In this document: one piece after another, positions 11,161 to 21,799 of the stretch | How the letters are laid out: every line of letters begins with the position of its first letter | Position numbering within the stretch: the stretch's first letter is position 1 | Assembly (NCBI GenBank): GCA_964019055.1 | Contig: OZ025222.1 | Location: forward strand, 3,778,746 to 3,842,745 | From: Anthopleura xanthogrammica | Taxonomy: Eukaryota; Cnidaria; Anthozoa; Actiniaria; Actiniidae | DNA: 64,000 nt | Reading direction: 5' to 3' | Made by a program: the position numbers and the translations under genes | Notes under the pieces: generated by a model | The model's database searches: none | Told to the model about the DNA's origin: nothing | Seen by the model: only the letters and a program-made list of their open reading frames with translations

Positions 11161-11345
11161 TGCTACAGAATACTTACAACCGAAGCTTCGACACAGATCC
11201 ATCAAAGCTAAGTGTAAATGTTCTAAAAGAATCGGCTGAAACATTGGAAAGGCAAAACATTTTGAAGGGATGGATTTCCCTTGAGCGAGTCAACGTTCTG
11301 ATTGACATTTAGAAAAGCCTAGTGGTCTGTGGTGAAAAAGCCTGA
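11161..11345 (+). pseudogene. 3' coding fragment of coiled-coil family gene B, disabled
   Basis: Clearly homologous to the last ~60 codons of the intact gene at 28966-29970 (its residues about 274-334), including the block RQNILKGWISLERVN. A TGG codon of the intact gene is TAG here (11310-11312), a nonsense change, and everything upstream of residue ~274 is missing. The terminal codons and the following 3' flank (to about 11830) are preserved. It is a dead copy, still close in sequence, so the duplication is fairly recent. Confidence 0.85.
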
Positions 11346-11800
11346 ACAATATTAATGTTGAAGCAGGATTTGAAAACTTTGCTACGTAGTTAGAGCTTAA
11401 AAACCTTTTAAAATTATCCATGAAAACTCAAGCATTTTGGTTTTGGGAATTTGATGCCAAAACGGAAGCCTTAAAGATCGCTCCTTAACTGCTAGTGATA
11501 CGATTTTTATTTTTATGCATCAAGAAATATTACACTAGGAATGTCTGATAGTTGAATACCATGAACTTTATCATGAATACAAACTGTTTCTGGCTTACAT
11601 CGAAATGCTTTAAATTGTTACATGTAAGTAAGTCTTTGTAAGCCAGAATCCCGAAATATCGGTATTCAGAAACGCTGAAGTCTTATGCGCGGGAAAACGA
11701 AATTCTACATATTTTCTGTAACTTATACAGTAGGCTAGGTTTTGTTTAATTTACCAAAGTTCATCTTGCCCGAGTAACTTGTCGTGTCGGTTGGACATAA
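11346..11800 (+). repeat. 3' flank of pseudogene copy 1
   Basis: Continues the homology to the region downstream of 29970: AACAATATTAATGTTGAAGC, TTTGCTACGTAGTTAGA, CTAGTGATACGA, ACACTAGGAATGTCTGATAG, GCGCGGGAAAAC. Non-coding. Confidence 0.75.
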
Positions 11801-11810
11801 ATGGTGTTAC

Positions 11811-11940
11811 AGTAAAAACTCGCGTGTAAGAACTTAGAGATTTAAGAACCTTCTGGCAGAAATTTGCTTTTTTAATACCCCAAAATATAAGAACCTGTTT
11901 AGCCAAACAAATTCCAACAGGTTCTTAAATTCGGGGTTAA
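11811..11940. mobile_element. degenerate MITE related to 956-1122
   Basis: Begins CAGTAAAAACTCGCGTGTAA and has an internal inverted pair AAGAACCTGTTTAG / CAACAGGTTCTT. Its left terminus is similar to the TA-flanked MITE at 956; the right terminus is decayed. Confidence 0.45.
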
Positions 11941-12527
11941 ATTATATCATTAATATATATTTTACCAAAAAGGTTGTCTAGAGATCAGAAAAACTTGTTT
12001 TTGCAATTTTTATCAATTCAATTTGTTTCTGTTACAGCAGTATTTCCATATTGACAGTTCTTGGTGGAAAGATACATACATAGATTATCACATGTTAAGA
12101 GCCTGATATCGTTTTTATTCACGAGCTTCCCGTGCATATCGCGAACAAGCGAGTCCGCGAGCGAAACGGCTCAAAACCCCTCAAAAACACTATTTCATGC
12201 CAATATTTCATCACCAAAGTGTTCCTCAACTTCCAAGCAACATTTGTTGAGACTTTATTCAAAAGCATTGAAAACATATTTTCAAATCATATGAAATTTG
12301 AATATATAGTTCACTCACTGAAGCCAATGACGTCACACCCCACTAATAAATAAGTAAAATAATAATAAAAATAAATGAGAATTAACAGTGGAATCCACCG
12401 AGTGGCTCTTCCTCCACTGTATTCCAATTGGAATTTAGAAGGAGGGAGGAAAAACCGGAGAACCCGGAAAAACCCTCTAAGCACAGGAGAGAACCAACAA
12501 ACAACTCTACTCATCGTGGTGATGATG

Positions 12528-12715
12528 AGGATTTTGTGATGATGATGATGTTGATAATATAATGGTAATGAAAACCTATTGGACAAGTAGACTATCATTT
12601 TTCTCGAGTAAATTCGAGTTTTGCCTGAAGGTGCTCAAGCATACATATGTTATCAAGGGGAATTCGACAGACGAAAGTTATAAATCATTTACACCCTCTA
12701 AATTTTTACATTTCA
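12528..12715 (+). repeat. direct repeat, second copy at 14754-14945
   Basis: The segment from GAGGATTTTGTGATGATGAT through GGAATTCGACAGACGAAAGT to TTTTTACATTTCAATG is nearly identical to 14754-14945. It records a ~2.2 kb tandem duplication within the decaying gene cluster. Open frames here are incidental. Confidence 0.85.
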
Positions 12716-12854
12716 ATGTTTGTTATTTCTTGCGTATAAATGAGGGCTCCAGAGATAGAAGCGATCGTACTTTATTGCTTTTTTTTTGGGAGACGCTGAG
12801 TTACAATTCAAGGTTTTATAGTTATTAGAATTAATATTACTATTTCCTTAAAGG

Positions 12855-13260
12855 CTACAAATCACGGCTTAATCTTCTTCCATTTCGCGTACATCAAACT
12901 ATCTAGCTGAAAATGTTGCCCGTTATAACTATCATGTACAGCCAGAGCAATTCGAAGATTGTATGTTCGACTAGTCCTTCTCTTACCCGATGACGGCAAT
13001 TACGAATGTATGGGGAGGAAACTGGACTTTTGCCCATTTTTTACAAGCTCGGTATAGGCTGCAAAACTAAATTTCCTTGTCTGTTTTCAATAGAGATTTG
13101 ATTTTGGACAGTTATTTTTGAGGTGGCAAATGGGGAACTTGGATTTTTCAGTGAACCCCTTGCAGGGCTCCCTAGCCTTTCCCCTGTCCATTATAATGGC
13201 TGATAAAGGACCAAGAACGCCACAAAATCATGGCTTAATTTATTCTCTTCCATCTCGGAT
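12855..13260 (+). repeat. dispersed repeat with intact (empty) TTAA sites
   Basis: Contains GGCTTAATCTTCTTCCATTT...CAAACTATCTAGCTGAAAATG (TTAA at 12869-12872), then TCGACTAGTCCTTCTCTTACC and CTTGCAGGGCTCC. A second GGCTTAATTTATTCTCTTCC has TTAA at 13235-13238. Copies are at 24700-24925 plus 26995-27050, and at 27640-27830. The palindromic element at 24926 sits exactly in this TTAA. Confidence 0.75.
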
Positions 13261-13261
13261 T

Positions 13262-13890
13262 AAGAAAAAGCTTGAACAATATTAATGTTGAAGCAAGATT
13301 TTAAAGCTTTGCTACGTAGTGTAGAGCTTAAAAACCTTTTAAAATCCATGAAAATTCAGTGAAGCATTTTGTTAGAACATTTGATGAAAAAGAAGCGAGA
13401 AAATCGCTCCATTATCTGTTAGTGAAACGACTTTTTATCCTAATGCATATTACTGACACTAGGAATGTCTGATAGTTTTAATAATACCATGAGCTATATG
13501 TCATGAACACAAAGTTTCTAATTTGCTGTACCACTAGTTAGAACTACATAAAAATGCCTTGAATTGTTACGTCTTTTCTAGCTTGAATTCCGAAAAATTG
13601 CACTCAGAAACGCTGAAGTTTTTCGCGCGGGTAAATGCAAATTATACATATTTTCTATAACTTATGGCGAGTATAGATTTTGTTAACCAAAGTTCACTGG
13701 CTCGCAAGTAACCTTTCTTAATTGTCGTACATAACTGGTGTTGTTTTTAGCTATAACTCTCAGTGAGTCTAGAAATTCTATTGGAATTTAACTTGTGCTC
13801 TAAAATGTGTTGATCAGGATGCTATCAATATCTTTTTACAAAGGGAAGAAATACTAGGTACGGCACTTGTCAATTAAATGTAACTCTGCA
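13262..13890 (+). pseudogene. relic 3' end of coiled-coil gene B family, copy 2
   Basis: Starts with GAAAAAGCTTGAACAATATT, the last codons and stop of the intact gene at 28966-29970. It continues through its 3' flank (TTTTAAAATCCATG, GACACTAGGAATGTCTGATA, GCGCGGGTAAATGC, TCTAGAAATTCTATTG). No other coding sequence survives. Confidence 0.75.
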
Positions 13891-13894
13891 GACC

Positions 13895-14570
13895 CAGAAA
13901 TCTGATAAATAAAATGTGAAAAAAAAGTCAGTCTTTAACAAATGTTTTTTTTTTTCAACCAAGGTCAGTTATAGGGTATAATCAGTAGCTGTAGGAACAG
14001 AAGGCAGTATCAGAGAATAATATAATTCAATCTCCTTTCTGCAAGCCGCCTAATTAAGACTCTCGCTAAGAATAATAATAATTTTAAGATGTAAATAAAA
14101 ATGATTACTTCTCCAAAACATGCAACCTTGCAGATAGATAGAAGGTTATTAATAAGATTTTGAAACTCTTGGGTTTTTTTTTACTTTAACCAATTGACAA
14201 GAAAAATGAGTTCCATTCTACAATTAAACCTACAAAGATCTATACCATATACCATTCACTAAGGGTAATATTAATTTTTAGACTGTTATTTGTAAAGAAC
14301 TTTTCTGATTACTTTTTGGAAATGAAAAAGTGACTATAGGGTATCGTATGATAACCTGATTGTTCTCAGTGAAGGGCTAGCTATAGCAAAGGGCTTTGGA
14401 AAACAACTTTCAGCTGCCCTCAATATTAGTTCAACACATATTATCTGACAGTCAGCGTTATTAAGAGTTGTGTATGCAAAGATCTGCTCAGTTCGCAGAA
14501 AGTAATTTATCCTTACTGAGAAGAAATCCAGATGAGGGATTGATAATAGAACTGAGATGATCACGATGGG
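13895..14570. other. intergenic, decayed cluster sequence
   Basis: No gene. The string TTTTCAGCTGCCCTCAATTA at 33910 has a close counterpart near 14410 (TTTCAGCTGCCCTCAATATTAG), suggesting more duplicated cluster flank. Confidence 0.4.
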
Positions 14571-14579
14571 ATAGGATCG

Positions 14580-14790
14580 GATAGATGGTGATGTTGGTGG
14601 AGGCGATGATGGTGGTGGTAATGATAATGATGATGAATGATGACGAGGGCGATGATAGTGATGATATGGGTGATGGTGGTGGTGATAGTAGTGGTGGTGA
14701 TGGTGGCATTGGTAGTGGTAGTGGTAGTGGTGATGATAATGATGGTGGTGATAATGAGGATTTTGTGATGATGATGATGTTGATAATATA
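14580..14790 (+). repeat. GATGGTGGT / GATGAT microsatellite
   Basis: About 200 bp of trinucleotide-phase ATG, GGT and AGT repeats. It produces Asp/Gly-rich frames on + and His/Ile/Thr-rich frames on -, all regarded as artefacts. It runs into the direct repeat at 14754. Confidence 0.9.
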
Positions 14791-15194
14791 ATGGTAATGA
14801 AAACCTATTAGACAAGTAGACTATCATTTTTCTCGAGTAAATTCGAGTTTTGTCTGAAGGTGCTCAAGCATACATATGTTATCAAGGGGAATTCGACAGA
14901 CGAAAGTTATAAATCATTTACACTCTATAAATTTTTACATTTCAATGCATTCAATTAATTTAAATTAAGTTAATTAAAAATTCATTCTCGTTATTTTGAT
15001 GACTTGCACAGGGGATTTACAGCGCTTTTCAATCACGTGCCCGAAATCGTACAATCAGCTTCCGCGACATTCCACGTGGTACGTGCCTTGATAACTTTGT
15101 GTTTTCTGACAATTCATGGCGGCCACAAAAACATTTTTTTGTCGCGACGGGGATTCGCGCGTGTGATTGGAAAGCGCTGTAAATGCTAGATGCA

Positions 15195-15272
15195 CTTAAG
15201 ATTTTCATTCTCAAAGTGACTATTGATCTGACACATTCTCATTTTACTTCTCAAAAGCTTCTCGTAAGTCTG
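15195..15272 (+). other. probable 5' non-coding exon of the coiled-coil gene at 20728
   Basis: Ends GTAAGTCTG with donor GTAAGTTA from 15273. Exon end and intron start match 10373 and 33079. The next suitable acceptor is TTACTTTTAG ending at 20714, 14 bases before the start codon at 20728, which would make a ~5.4 kb intron. The pairing is inference; the left boundary is unknown. Confidence 0.45.
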
Positions 15273-15448
15273 GTAAGTTACATTTGATTACATTTGAGAA
15301 TTTTTATCGTCAGCTACTTTCTTAAAGTTTCAGTTAGTTTGAGGAAATTCTTACGAAAAAATTGAATATTTAAAACTTAAAAATTCTCTAAAAAAATTTA
15401 AAATCTTTGAAAATTGCAGGTTTTTTTGGACTCAGTCATTCTTCTAAT

Positions 15449-15740
15449 CATTCAGTGAAACTTTGATTCACAGCCGAATAAAGACGCTTGAGTTTATTTC
15501 TCAACTCTGGTTGTCAAGTGAAACTGACAAACAACTTTGTGATTCTTGTTATCATTCAGTGAAACTTTGATTCACAGCCGAATAAAGACGCTTGAGTTTA
15601 TTTCTCAACTCTGGTTGTCAAGTGAAACTGACAAACAACTTTGTGATTCTTGTTATCATTCAGTGAAACTTTGATTCACAGCCGAATAAAGACGCTTAAG
15701 TTAGTTTAATTCTGAACTCTGGTTGTCAAGTGAAATACAA
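15449..15740 (+). repeat. 104-bp tandem repeat, 2.8 copies
   Basis: Units start at 15449, 15553 and 15657 with CATTCAGTGAAACTTTGATT. The first two are identical over nearly the whole unit and the third is slightly diverged and truncated. Non-coding; probably intronic to the gene at 20728. Confidence 0.95.
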
Positions 15741-16042
15741 ACAGGGTTGATTCTGTGAGTTTCAAATTTTTTTCTTAAAAATAGTGTTTTTAAAACAACC
15801 ATTTAAAACTTAACAAAGTGATCAAACAGTATACTGGGATGTGTTTGAAACATTGTTTGTATTGCCATTTTAATCCATATCAAGAAGCTTGGGAACTCAT
15901 GGACAATCACACAGACTTCGGGATTACGAGATCGTTCGGGTTCATCGTGAAACTTGTCGGAAATCAATCGAAATCGCTTGGAAATTCCCAAGAGGGTTCA
16001 AAGAGGCGGAGCTAAGATGAAGCGGGAAATACGAATTTGAAT

Positions 16043-16238
16043 TCTAATGAGTCCGAATCAAGAATTTGTGAATACTAATTAGGTATTTGCTCATTATTGT
16101 GGAACCATACGAGGTTTTCAATATGTTCCCGGCCATATATTCTAATGAGTACGAATCAAGAAACTATGAATACTAATTAGGTATTTGCTCATTATTGTGG
16201 AACCATACGAGGTTTTCAATATGTTCCCGGCCATATAT
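16043..16238 (+). repeat. 98-bp tandem duplication
   Basis: Two head-to-tail copies (16043-16140, 16141-16238) starting TCTAATGAGTACGAATCAAG, differing at a handful of positions. Confidence 0.95.
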
Positions 16239-16239
16239 T

Positions 16240-16980
16240 TGAGTACATCATCCCTCATTACTGAATTTAGATGTATACTAGACATAACCCGGATAGAACA
16301 GACAAAGTTCTATATAAAAGTTTCGCGTTATTGATGTCGAAAAAAAGTTGCATAAATAGCTCTCCCATACTAGAGACATCAAATTTACCCAACTTTTGCT
16401 ATCGATTTACAGTATGATCTCCTCAGTTTAAAGAAAAGCCAAACATGTCAATGCTTAGATAGACATTTCAACTGCCAGAACCCGGTTCGAACAGAGTGAA
16501 TTCTCAAAAGCTTTGATAGTTAGAAGCGGATAAACTACCAGTACTGGCGTGGTTTTGATCGTTTTCTTTGTTAATCCAAGCTTGATATTTGAACTTCGCG
16601 CGCAACAGAGCGGGACAAGGGTGTCGGTAATTAAGTTAATGCTTCCAAATGTCCGGCGATTCTGCGTGATGCATGGCACAGAATGGCTATTGTTCTCCCG
16701 GACATGTACTTACAGCTGCCATTTTTTTCTAAGCCGGCCTACTAATTAATGCGCTGAATTCATAATGACTGCAAAACAGTTTTGATTGGCTTGTTCTTAC
16801 TTGGTTTCCCGCCATTTGCGAGAGCTGTTTTTGACTTGCCACTTCGTTTGTTTTTCTGGACGATTAGTTTTCACACTCGGGTGTAAGATTACAGGTCACG
16901 TTGAGGGCATTCTACCAGAAATTTAGAGTACTGTAGCTTCATGAACGACCCCTTGAACAACTCGACCAAATTATGTCTCT
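16240..16980. other. no gene recognised
   Basis: Probable intron or intergenic sequence. The short frames on both strands between 16455 and 16749 overlap each other and have no support. Confidence 0.4.
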
Positions 16981-16983
16981 TAA

Positions 16984-17205
16984 GTTATACTCGAGTATTA
17001 AAGGCCGGTTTGTTTATTCGTTGTCAAGACACTCACTGACAATAAATCTGAACAACAACACTGATGATTTCAATAATCATTCCCTGAGTAAGATTAAAGT
17101 TATATTCGGGTAAGGCCGGTTTGTTTATCCGTTGTCAAGAGACTACAAATCCACTGAAAAATAACACTGATGATTTCAATCATTGCCTGAGTAAGATATT
17201 AACCA
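16984..17205 (+). repeat. ~111-bp tandem duplication
   Basis: GGCCGGTTTGTTTATTCGTT at 17003 recurs at 17114; flanking AGTTATACTCG/AGTTATATTCG and CACTGATGATTTCAAT also repeat. Confidence 0.85.
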
Positions 17206-18420
17206 CGATGATTCCAGTGATTTTTTTATATTTAGGTTACAATCTTAAAACAACATATTTAAGCAATAGAAACAAAGTTCTATGACTCTAGATCTACCGG
17301 TGAAATAGAGCACGCGGGATGTTGGGAGAAACACGAGAAAAGTTCAAAAATCACGAGCCGGACTTCTTTAAACACATCTTCGAATGCCATTTTGTTTTGT
17401 GATATTCGTGAAGACTTCGCGCGATTGTTGTGACAAGTCATTGACCAATCATCGATCGTGTTAAAATTCGAATTGGTAACAGCCAATCAGAAATCGCTTC
17501 ATATATCCTTGCTAGTTTGCTGGGGGTTGGAACAAGCTTTCTGGCGTTGTTTCACAGACGGACTTAACCGTAGTTTGTCCGGATGTGACGCAGGCTAAAT
17601 ATTTTGTATGCCTCAAATTTTCGGTTCCATTTTAGATGGTTGACATAACTTTTTTCCTGTCCAAAACTTGCCATTCAAATTTGTACACAAGCTGTACCTG
17701 TAATAGGTGATAAGATTCTAAAACTTTCAGAAAAAAGCCAAGGACAAAAAATATATTTGTTTGGATTTCCGCCGTCATAAGAGAGAGAGAGAGAGAAAGT
17801 GAGAGAGTGAGAATAAAGTTGAGCAAAATTCGTACTGAATTAGTTGGAAGTCCGAATTAGCTAGACTTTCTTGTTTACAAAGTAGCATAATGTTAGCAGC
17901 AAATCAGAAGCGACGATTCTGTGAACATGATTGCCGGTTGATTTTGTCTTGAATAATAATCTCCGCCCAGTGATGTCCAAAATTTCTCGCCATGATTAAT
18001 TTCTAGTCATTTCTTGAAAAATTTTAGGTCGTAATAAGTTTTTGGTTTTGGCGTTTTCTTCAGTTATTTTCTCCTTCAAGTAACTACGGCTTAACTCATC
18101 ACCTATACTATCAGTGAGTGTGACTCCTTAAAAACCTTCTTCACTTTCCTTCCTCTCTTTCCCTACTGTTTTTGATGATAAAAACTTAACATAAAAGCCA
18201 GGAAAAAGGTCAAAAATATCATCAAAATTCTCGTTCGTCGACGATGTGGGAGCTGCCATTTTGATCTGAGAAACGGCGCTCAATGTGTGATTGGTTGATA
18301 GCAAAATAGTCATGGCAACGGTGATATCTTCACATGTGAAGGATATCATATCTTTACTGTGTAGAATGTACGAAGTTTTAGACACCGAATAAATCCTGGT
18401 ATTTTATCGATATCTATATA
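17206..18420. other. no gene recognised
   Basis: AT-rich sequence with a short (GA)n run at 17780-17815. No supported coding region. Confidence 0.4.
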
Positions 18421-18807
18421 ATAAAGTTCTTTGTGCATGTTGTACTTCATCTACAAAGTCATATACTTGTGATAGAACAGCGGACAACAAACGAGCAATA
18501 GTAGTGCGCGCCTACACAAGGTCTAAAGGTGATTTGAAGCTGCTGAGGACTAGTAATTAACGTGCACTCCTAGCTAGATTTTGGTGCTTCAACATCTGCA
18601 GTCTCTATCATGCCCATTACGCACTTGTATTTTCAACTTCAATTTTGCAGAATTGCCGGCAAAATAACACTGAGAGAAGTGTTAAAAGAAACACGACGCG
18701 TATTGGATTACTAGTGCATGAATGCATAAAAATCGGAGAGACCAAAATGAAACATGTTTTATATAAGGAAAGCGAGAAGTTTTATTTTATTTTCCGTTTA
18801 TTTCAGA
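18421..18807 (+). pseudogene. duplicated 5' flank of coiled-coil gene C, coding part lost
   Basis: Matches 37255-37607 along its length: TTGTACTTCATCTACAAAGT, CAGCGGACAACAAACGAGCA, GTCTAAAGGTGATTTGAAGC, GAAACACGACGCGTATTGGA, and the acceptor TTTTCCGTTTATTTCAG (18806 here, 37607 there). Homology stops right after the acceptor, where the intact gene has its start codon 47 bases on. It is a gene copy decapitated at the exon edge. Confidence 0.8.
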
Positions 18808-19219
18808 CGGAGTGCTGCAGAGATAAAAGGTAGTTCTTCCATAAAATAAAATAATATTTTGCGGCCAGCATGTTTTGAGAAGCAGACAGGTGACCAGTTA
18901 GCCGCACATTCGTAAACCCCACTCGAAAACCACCTAATATTGTGTAGAAAATTACCGGCTTCTTCCTGATTACAATAATATTTGGCACAAATCGGTTGGA
19001 AGCTCCCGGCATACCATAGCACTCGACACTTAAATTTTTTTTGATCGTTCGCCCGAATTACAATATTCAATCCTTAATAACTCATCTAAAGTGTATTCGA
19101 TTCCTCTAAAAACCAAAAACCAAATTGATATTGCTCTACTCTGCCTAGGGCAGCGGGTTTAAAATGTCTGCCTTGTATATTTGGAATTTTATCACCCCGT
19201 CAATATGGAACCTTTCCAT

Positions 19220-19345
19220 GTTTGAACCGAGTTTAACAATCAAAGTGCACCTAACCCCTGATACAATACTTTCTGCATCGATTCAACATGAAGTGACTAG
19301 TTGAATGGTAAAATATTTTTTGGTTTGAGTGTTGACTTTAATAAC
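19220..19345 (+). repeat. segment duplicated at 36755-36865
   Basis: GCACCTAACCCCTGATACAA...GTTGAATGGTAAAATATT...TTTGAGTGTTG matches 36768-36850. In the other copy this sequence forms the left arm of an inverted-repeat element. Confidence 0.65.
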
Positions 19346-19349
19346 TTGT

Positions 19350-20015
19350 CGCCCATTCCTTCCTTCGGCCTCAAAACCACTTTTATACGCGCTACAACAT
19401 CTAAAGAACTCAGGGCAAGGTGATTGGAGATCACAAACAACATAAAGATATGCCAAAAAGGAACCCGAAGTCTGTCCATCGACACGTGAAACCCGACACC
19501 CCATATTTGTACCTGATCACTTCGAACATAATTCGTACTTTCAAACTTTAATAACTTCTTTTGAATTCATCCAATTTCATTTCGAAATCCTCAAATATCT
19601 CCAAATTCGCCTTATAGATTTTGATGAGCAAGATAAGGTATAGGCAGAATAAAGCATTTCCCTAGAAAATGCGATCGAGGGATAAGATTCGATTCCGAGT
19701 TAAAACAGGGGTGACGTCAGTACTACGTAAAATGCAATCCGATCTCCTCGAAAAAAATATCATTTTGAAATTTAGTCTATATGTAACATATATGTTCTAG
19801 TGGATATGAAATTGGAATCAATCTCTTTAGGCATATGAGGTTCAAAGTTGGAAGGTGCGCATGCAAAATTATTGGGTCGAATCACCTTAAAGTTTGTTAT
19901 TTCGTGCGCAGTACAATGGCTTTCGAATTTTAAAAGAAGCGGTCGCACTTTATTTTAGGGTGATTTAGCATCAGGACTCGAACATCAAAGACGACGGCGC
20001 CTCACGGCGCGAGCG
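19350..20015. other. no gene recognised
   Basis: Two overlapping minus-strand frames (19283-19504, 19297-19485) lack any recognisable feature. Otherwise featureless. Confidence 0.4.
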
Positions 20016-20021
20016 CATTTT

Positions 20022-20195
20022 TTCCTCCTCCTCCTCCTCTTCCTCCTCCTCCTCCTCCTCATCATCATTATCATTATGGTATCTCTATTTTTTCCCTCTG
20101 TCGTCTCCGTGTTCATTTTCGATTACAAGCGGGTCGGGCCTAGGCTTTTTTACTATGTATTGATATTGCTTTATTATCGTTTTTATTATTATCAT

Positions 20196-20267
<72 letters not shown>

Positions 20268-20282
20268 TATTTTTTTTTTTTA
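20022..20282 (+). repeat. TCC and ATC/ATT microsatellites
   Basis: (TCC)n at 20022-20060 and (ATC)n-(ATT)n at 20195-20270, ending in a T run. Confidence 0.95.
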
Positions 20283-20727
20283 ATTTCTTGAAAGCCTAGG
20301 TTTGATCTTATTCTTAGTATTAGCTTTAATTCAAAAGAAAAAATGCAATATGTTATGTTACAAAAAATAATATGTTCTTGAAAACGGCCAACGGCCTAAC
20401 GAAGAGAGATTTTTCTTTCGGCCTAGTAAACTATTACAGAAGCTATTTTAATTTCACCTGCATAATATACCTTGTTTGTGAATATAGACATGCATATCCA
20501 CAAAAGTGAACTACACGACGTGCGTTAAAGTTAGGGGGAAAACATCGGAAATAATGTCGTCGGTATCTTCAAGTGTGAGGATTTTAGAAAAAATGTAACT
20601 GAGTTCGTATGTATAGGCGTATAGTTTGTATGAAAAATACTAGTAGCATATTTCCCAGTAAAACTCTAGTTTCACACATTTTAGCTAACACCATGGCTTA
20701 CATTTTACTTTTAGGGCAGCTACAGCG

Positions 20728-21471
20728 ATGGCCGAAAAAGGTAACCCTAGTTCGTATACAGGAAGACTGAAAGACGAGAAAAAGAAAAATGAAAGAAGGA
20801 TAAATGACTTGGAAGAAGAGGTAAGAAAATTACAAGAAAAACTGAAAGACCATGAGGAAAATTGTCAACCGAAAATCAAGAAACTGGAGGAAGAAATAGA
20901 AAGACTGAAAAAAGAAAACAATAGCTTGCAAGAAAAAATCAGAAAGTTGGAGACGGATATCGGAGATTTAAAAGAAAGCAACACATTCCTTGACGATGAA
21001 ATGAATTCTATTAAACTAACAAATGGAGATTTGAAAAAGGAACTCGAAAAACTAAAGAAATTTGAGGTTTCTGAAGAGGAATTGATCATTAGGCAACTCT
21101 GTTCAAGTGTCCAGGAAAACCTCTTGAGATTTGTACTGCAGGAATATTTCGACGAAATTCAGAACAAAAGCATTAAGGATATGGGAAGTTATATAAGAAC
21201 GCAAATTACAGACAAGAACGAAAAAAGAAAAGCAAACTCAAGATGGAAGGAATTAAAAAAGGACATCAAGTGGGATGACTTTCTGATAAGACAGCTAAAA
21301 CCGATCAAAGACAGTGGGAACGATACTGCTCACCCATTCTTGACAGAAGAGAAGATAGAGGAAGCGAAAATGAACTTGAAACAGAAGAAGAAGTTAAGTA
21401 AAAATATGGTCGAGGCAGTAGACCAACTAAAAGACATATGGAAACAAAGCAGCGAACTATTGTATGGGTAA
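20728..21471 (+). CDS. coiled-coil family protein A with shared helical C-terminal domain
   Basis: 247 residues, not assignable to a named family. Residues ~12-112 are a heptad-rich, Lys/Glu-rich coiled coil; residues ~118-247 form the helical domain shared with the genes at 28966 and 37655. Shared marks are an RQLC block (122-125), a YF pair (140-141), RWKEL (172-176), the tail of a HEPN-like motif SGNDTAHP (196-203) and a terminal IWK (237-239). The HEPN-type Arg is Gly197 here while His202 is kept, so nuclease activity is doubtful. No signal peptide or membrane segment, so probably cytosolic. The ATG lies 14 bases after an acceptor ending TTACTTTTAG (20714), implying a 5' non-coding exon, perhaps at 15272. 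The final Gly codon and stop overlap a perfect splice donor (GG|GTAAGT, 21468), so the coding region may really continue into another exon. Confidence 0.75.
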   Translation: MAEKGNPSSYTGRLKDEKKKNERRINDLEEEVRKLQEKLKDHEENCQPKIKKLEEEIERLKKENNSLQEKIRKLETDIGDLKESNTFLDDEMNSIKLTNGDLKKELEKLKKFEVSEEELIIRQLCSSVQENLLRFVLQEYFDEIQNKSIKDMGSYIRTQITDKNEKRKANSRWKELKKDIKWDDFLIRQLKPIKDSGNDTAHPFLTEEKIEEAKMNLKQKKKLSKNMVEAVDQLKDIWKQSSELLYG

Positions 21472-21596
21472 GTATTTTATAAAACCCACAAGAAGCGTAA
21501 GAATTTAGATAAAAAATCCCAGAATCTGGATCTGGTAGTAATTTTTTTTTTTTTTTACACGCTTCAACTTCCGTCCGATTCTTCGCCAGAATATGT

Positions 21597-21774
21597 CGGG
21601 AAGCAAATCGTGCGCGTACTTTAGTGCGCTGATTCAAGCGATTTTTAAATTTAAATCGTGCCGACATGAGGAAATCTGTGACAGTGCTATGGATGTTGTG
21701 AATCGGGCTGATTCAATTTTTTTCCGAATCGGGCTTGAATCGGACTCTAAACTACGCGCACGATTTGCTTCCCG
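21597..21774. mobile_element. inverted-repeat MITE, GAAGCAAATCGTGCGCG arms
   Basis: CGGGAAGCAAATCGTGCGCG at 21597 is mirrored by CGCGCACGATTTGCTTCCCG ending at 21774. The interior carries a second, smaller pair around GAATCGGGCT(TGA). No coding capacity. Confidence 0.75.
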
Positions 21775-21799
21775 ATGTTGTCGATGAATGATGAATGAT

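Noticed and set aside
14488..14827. Asp/Gly-rich and His/Thr/Ile-rich frames
   Set aside because: Products of a trinucleotide microsatellite on both strands.
20076..20291. 71-codon frame with a poly-His stretch
   Set aside because: The His and Tyr run is the ATC/ATT microsatellite; nothing else supports a gene.
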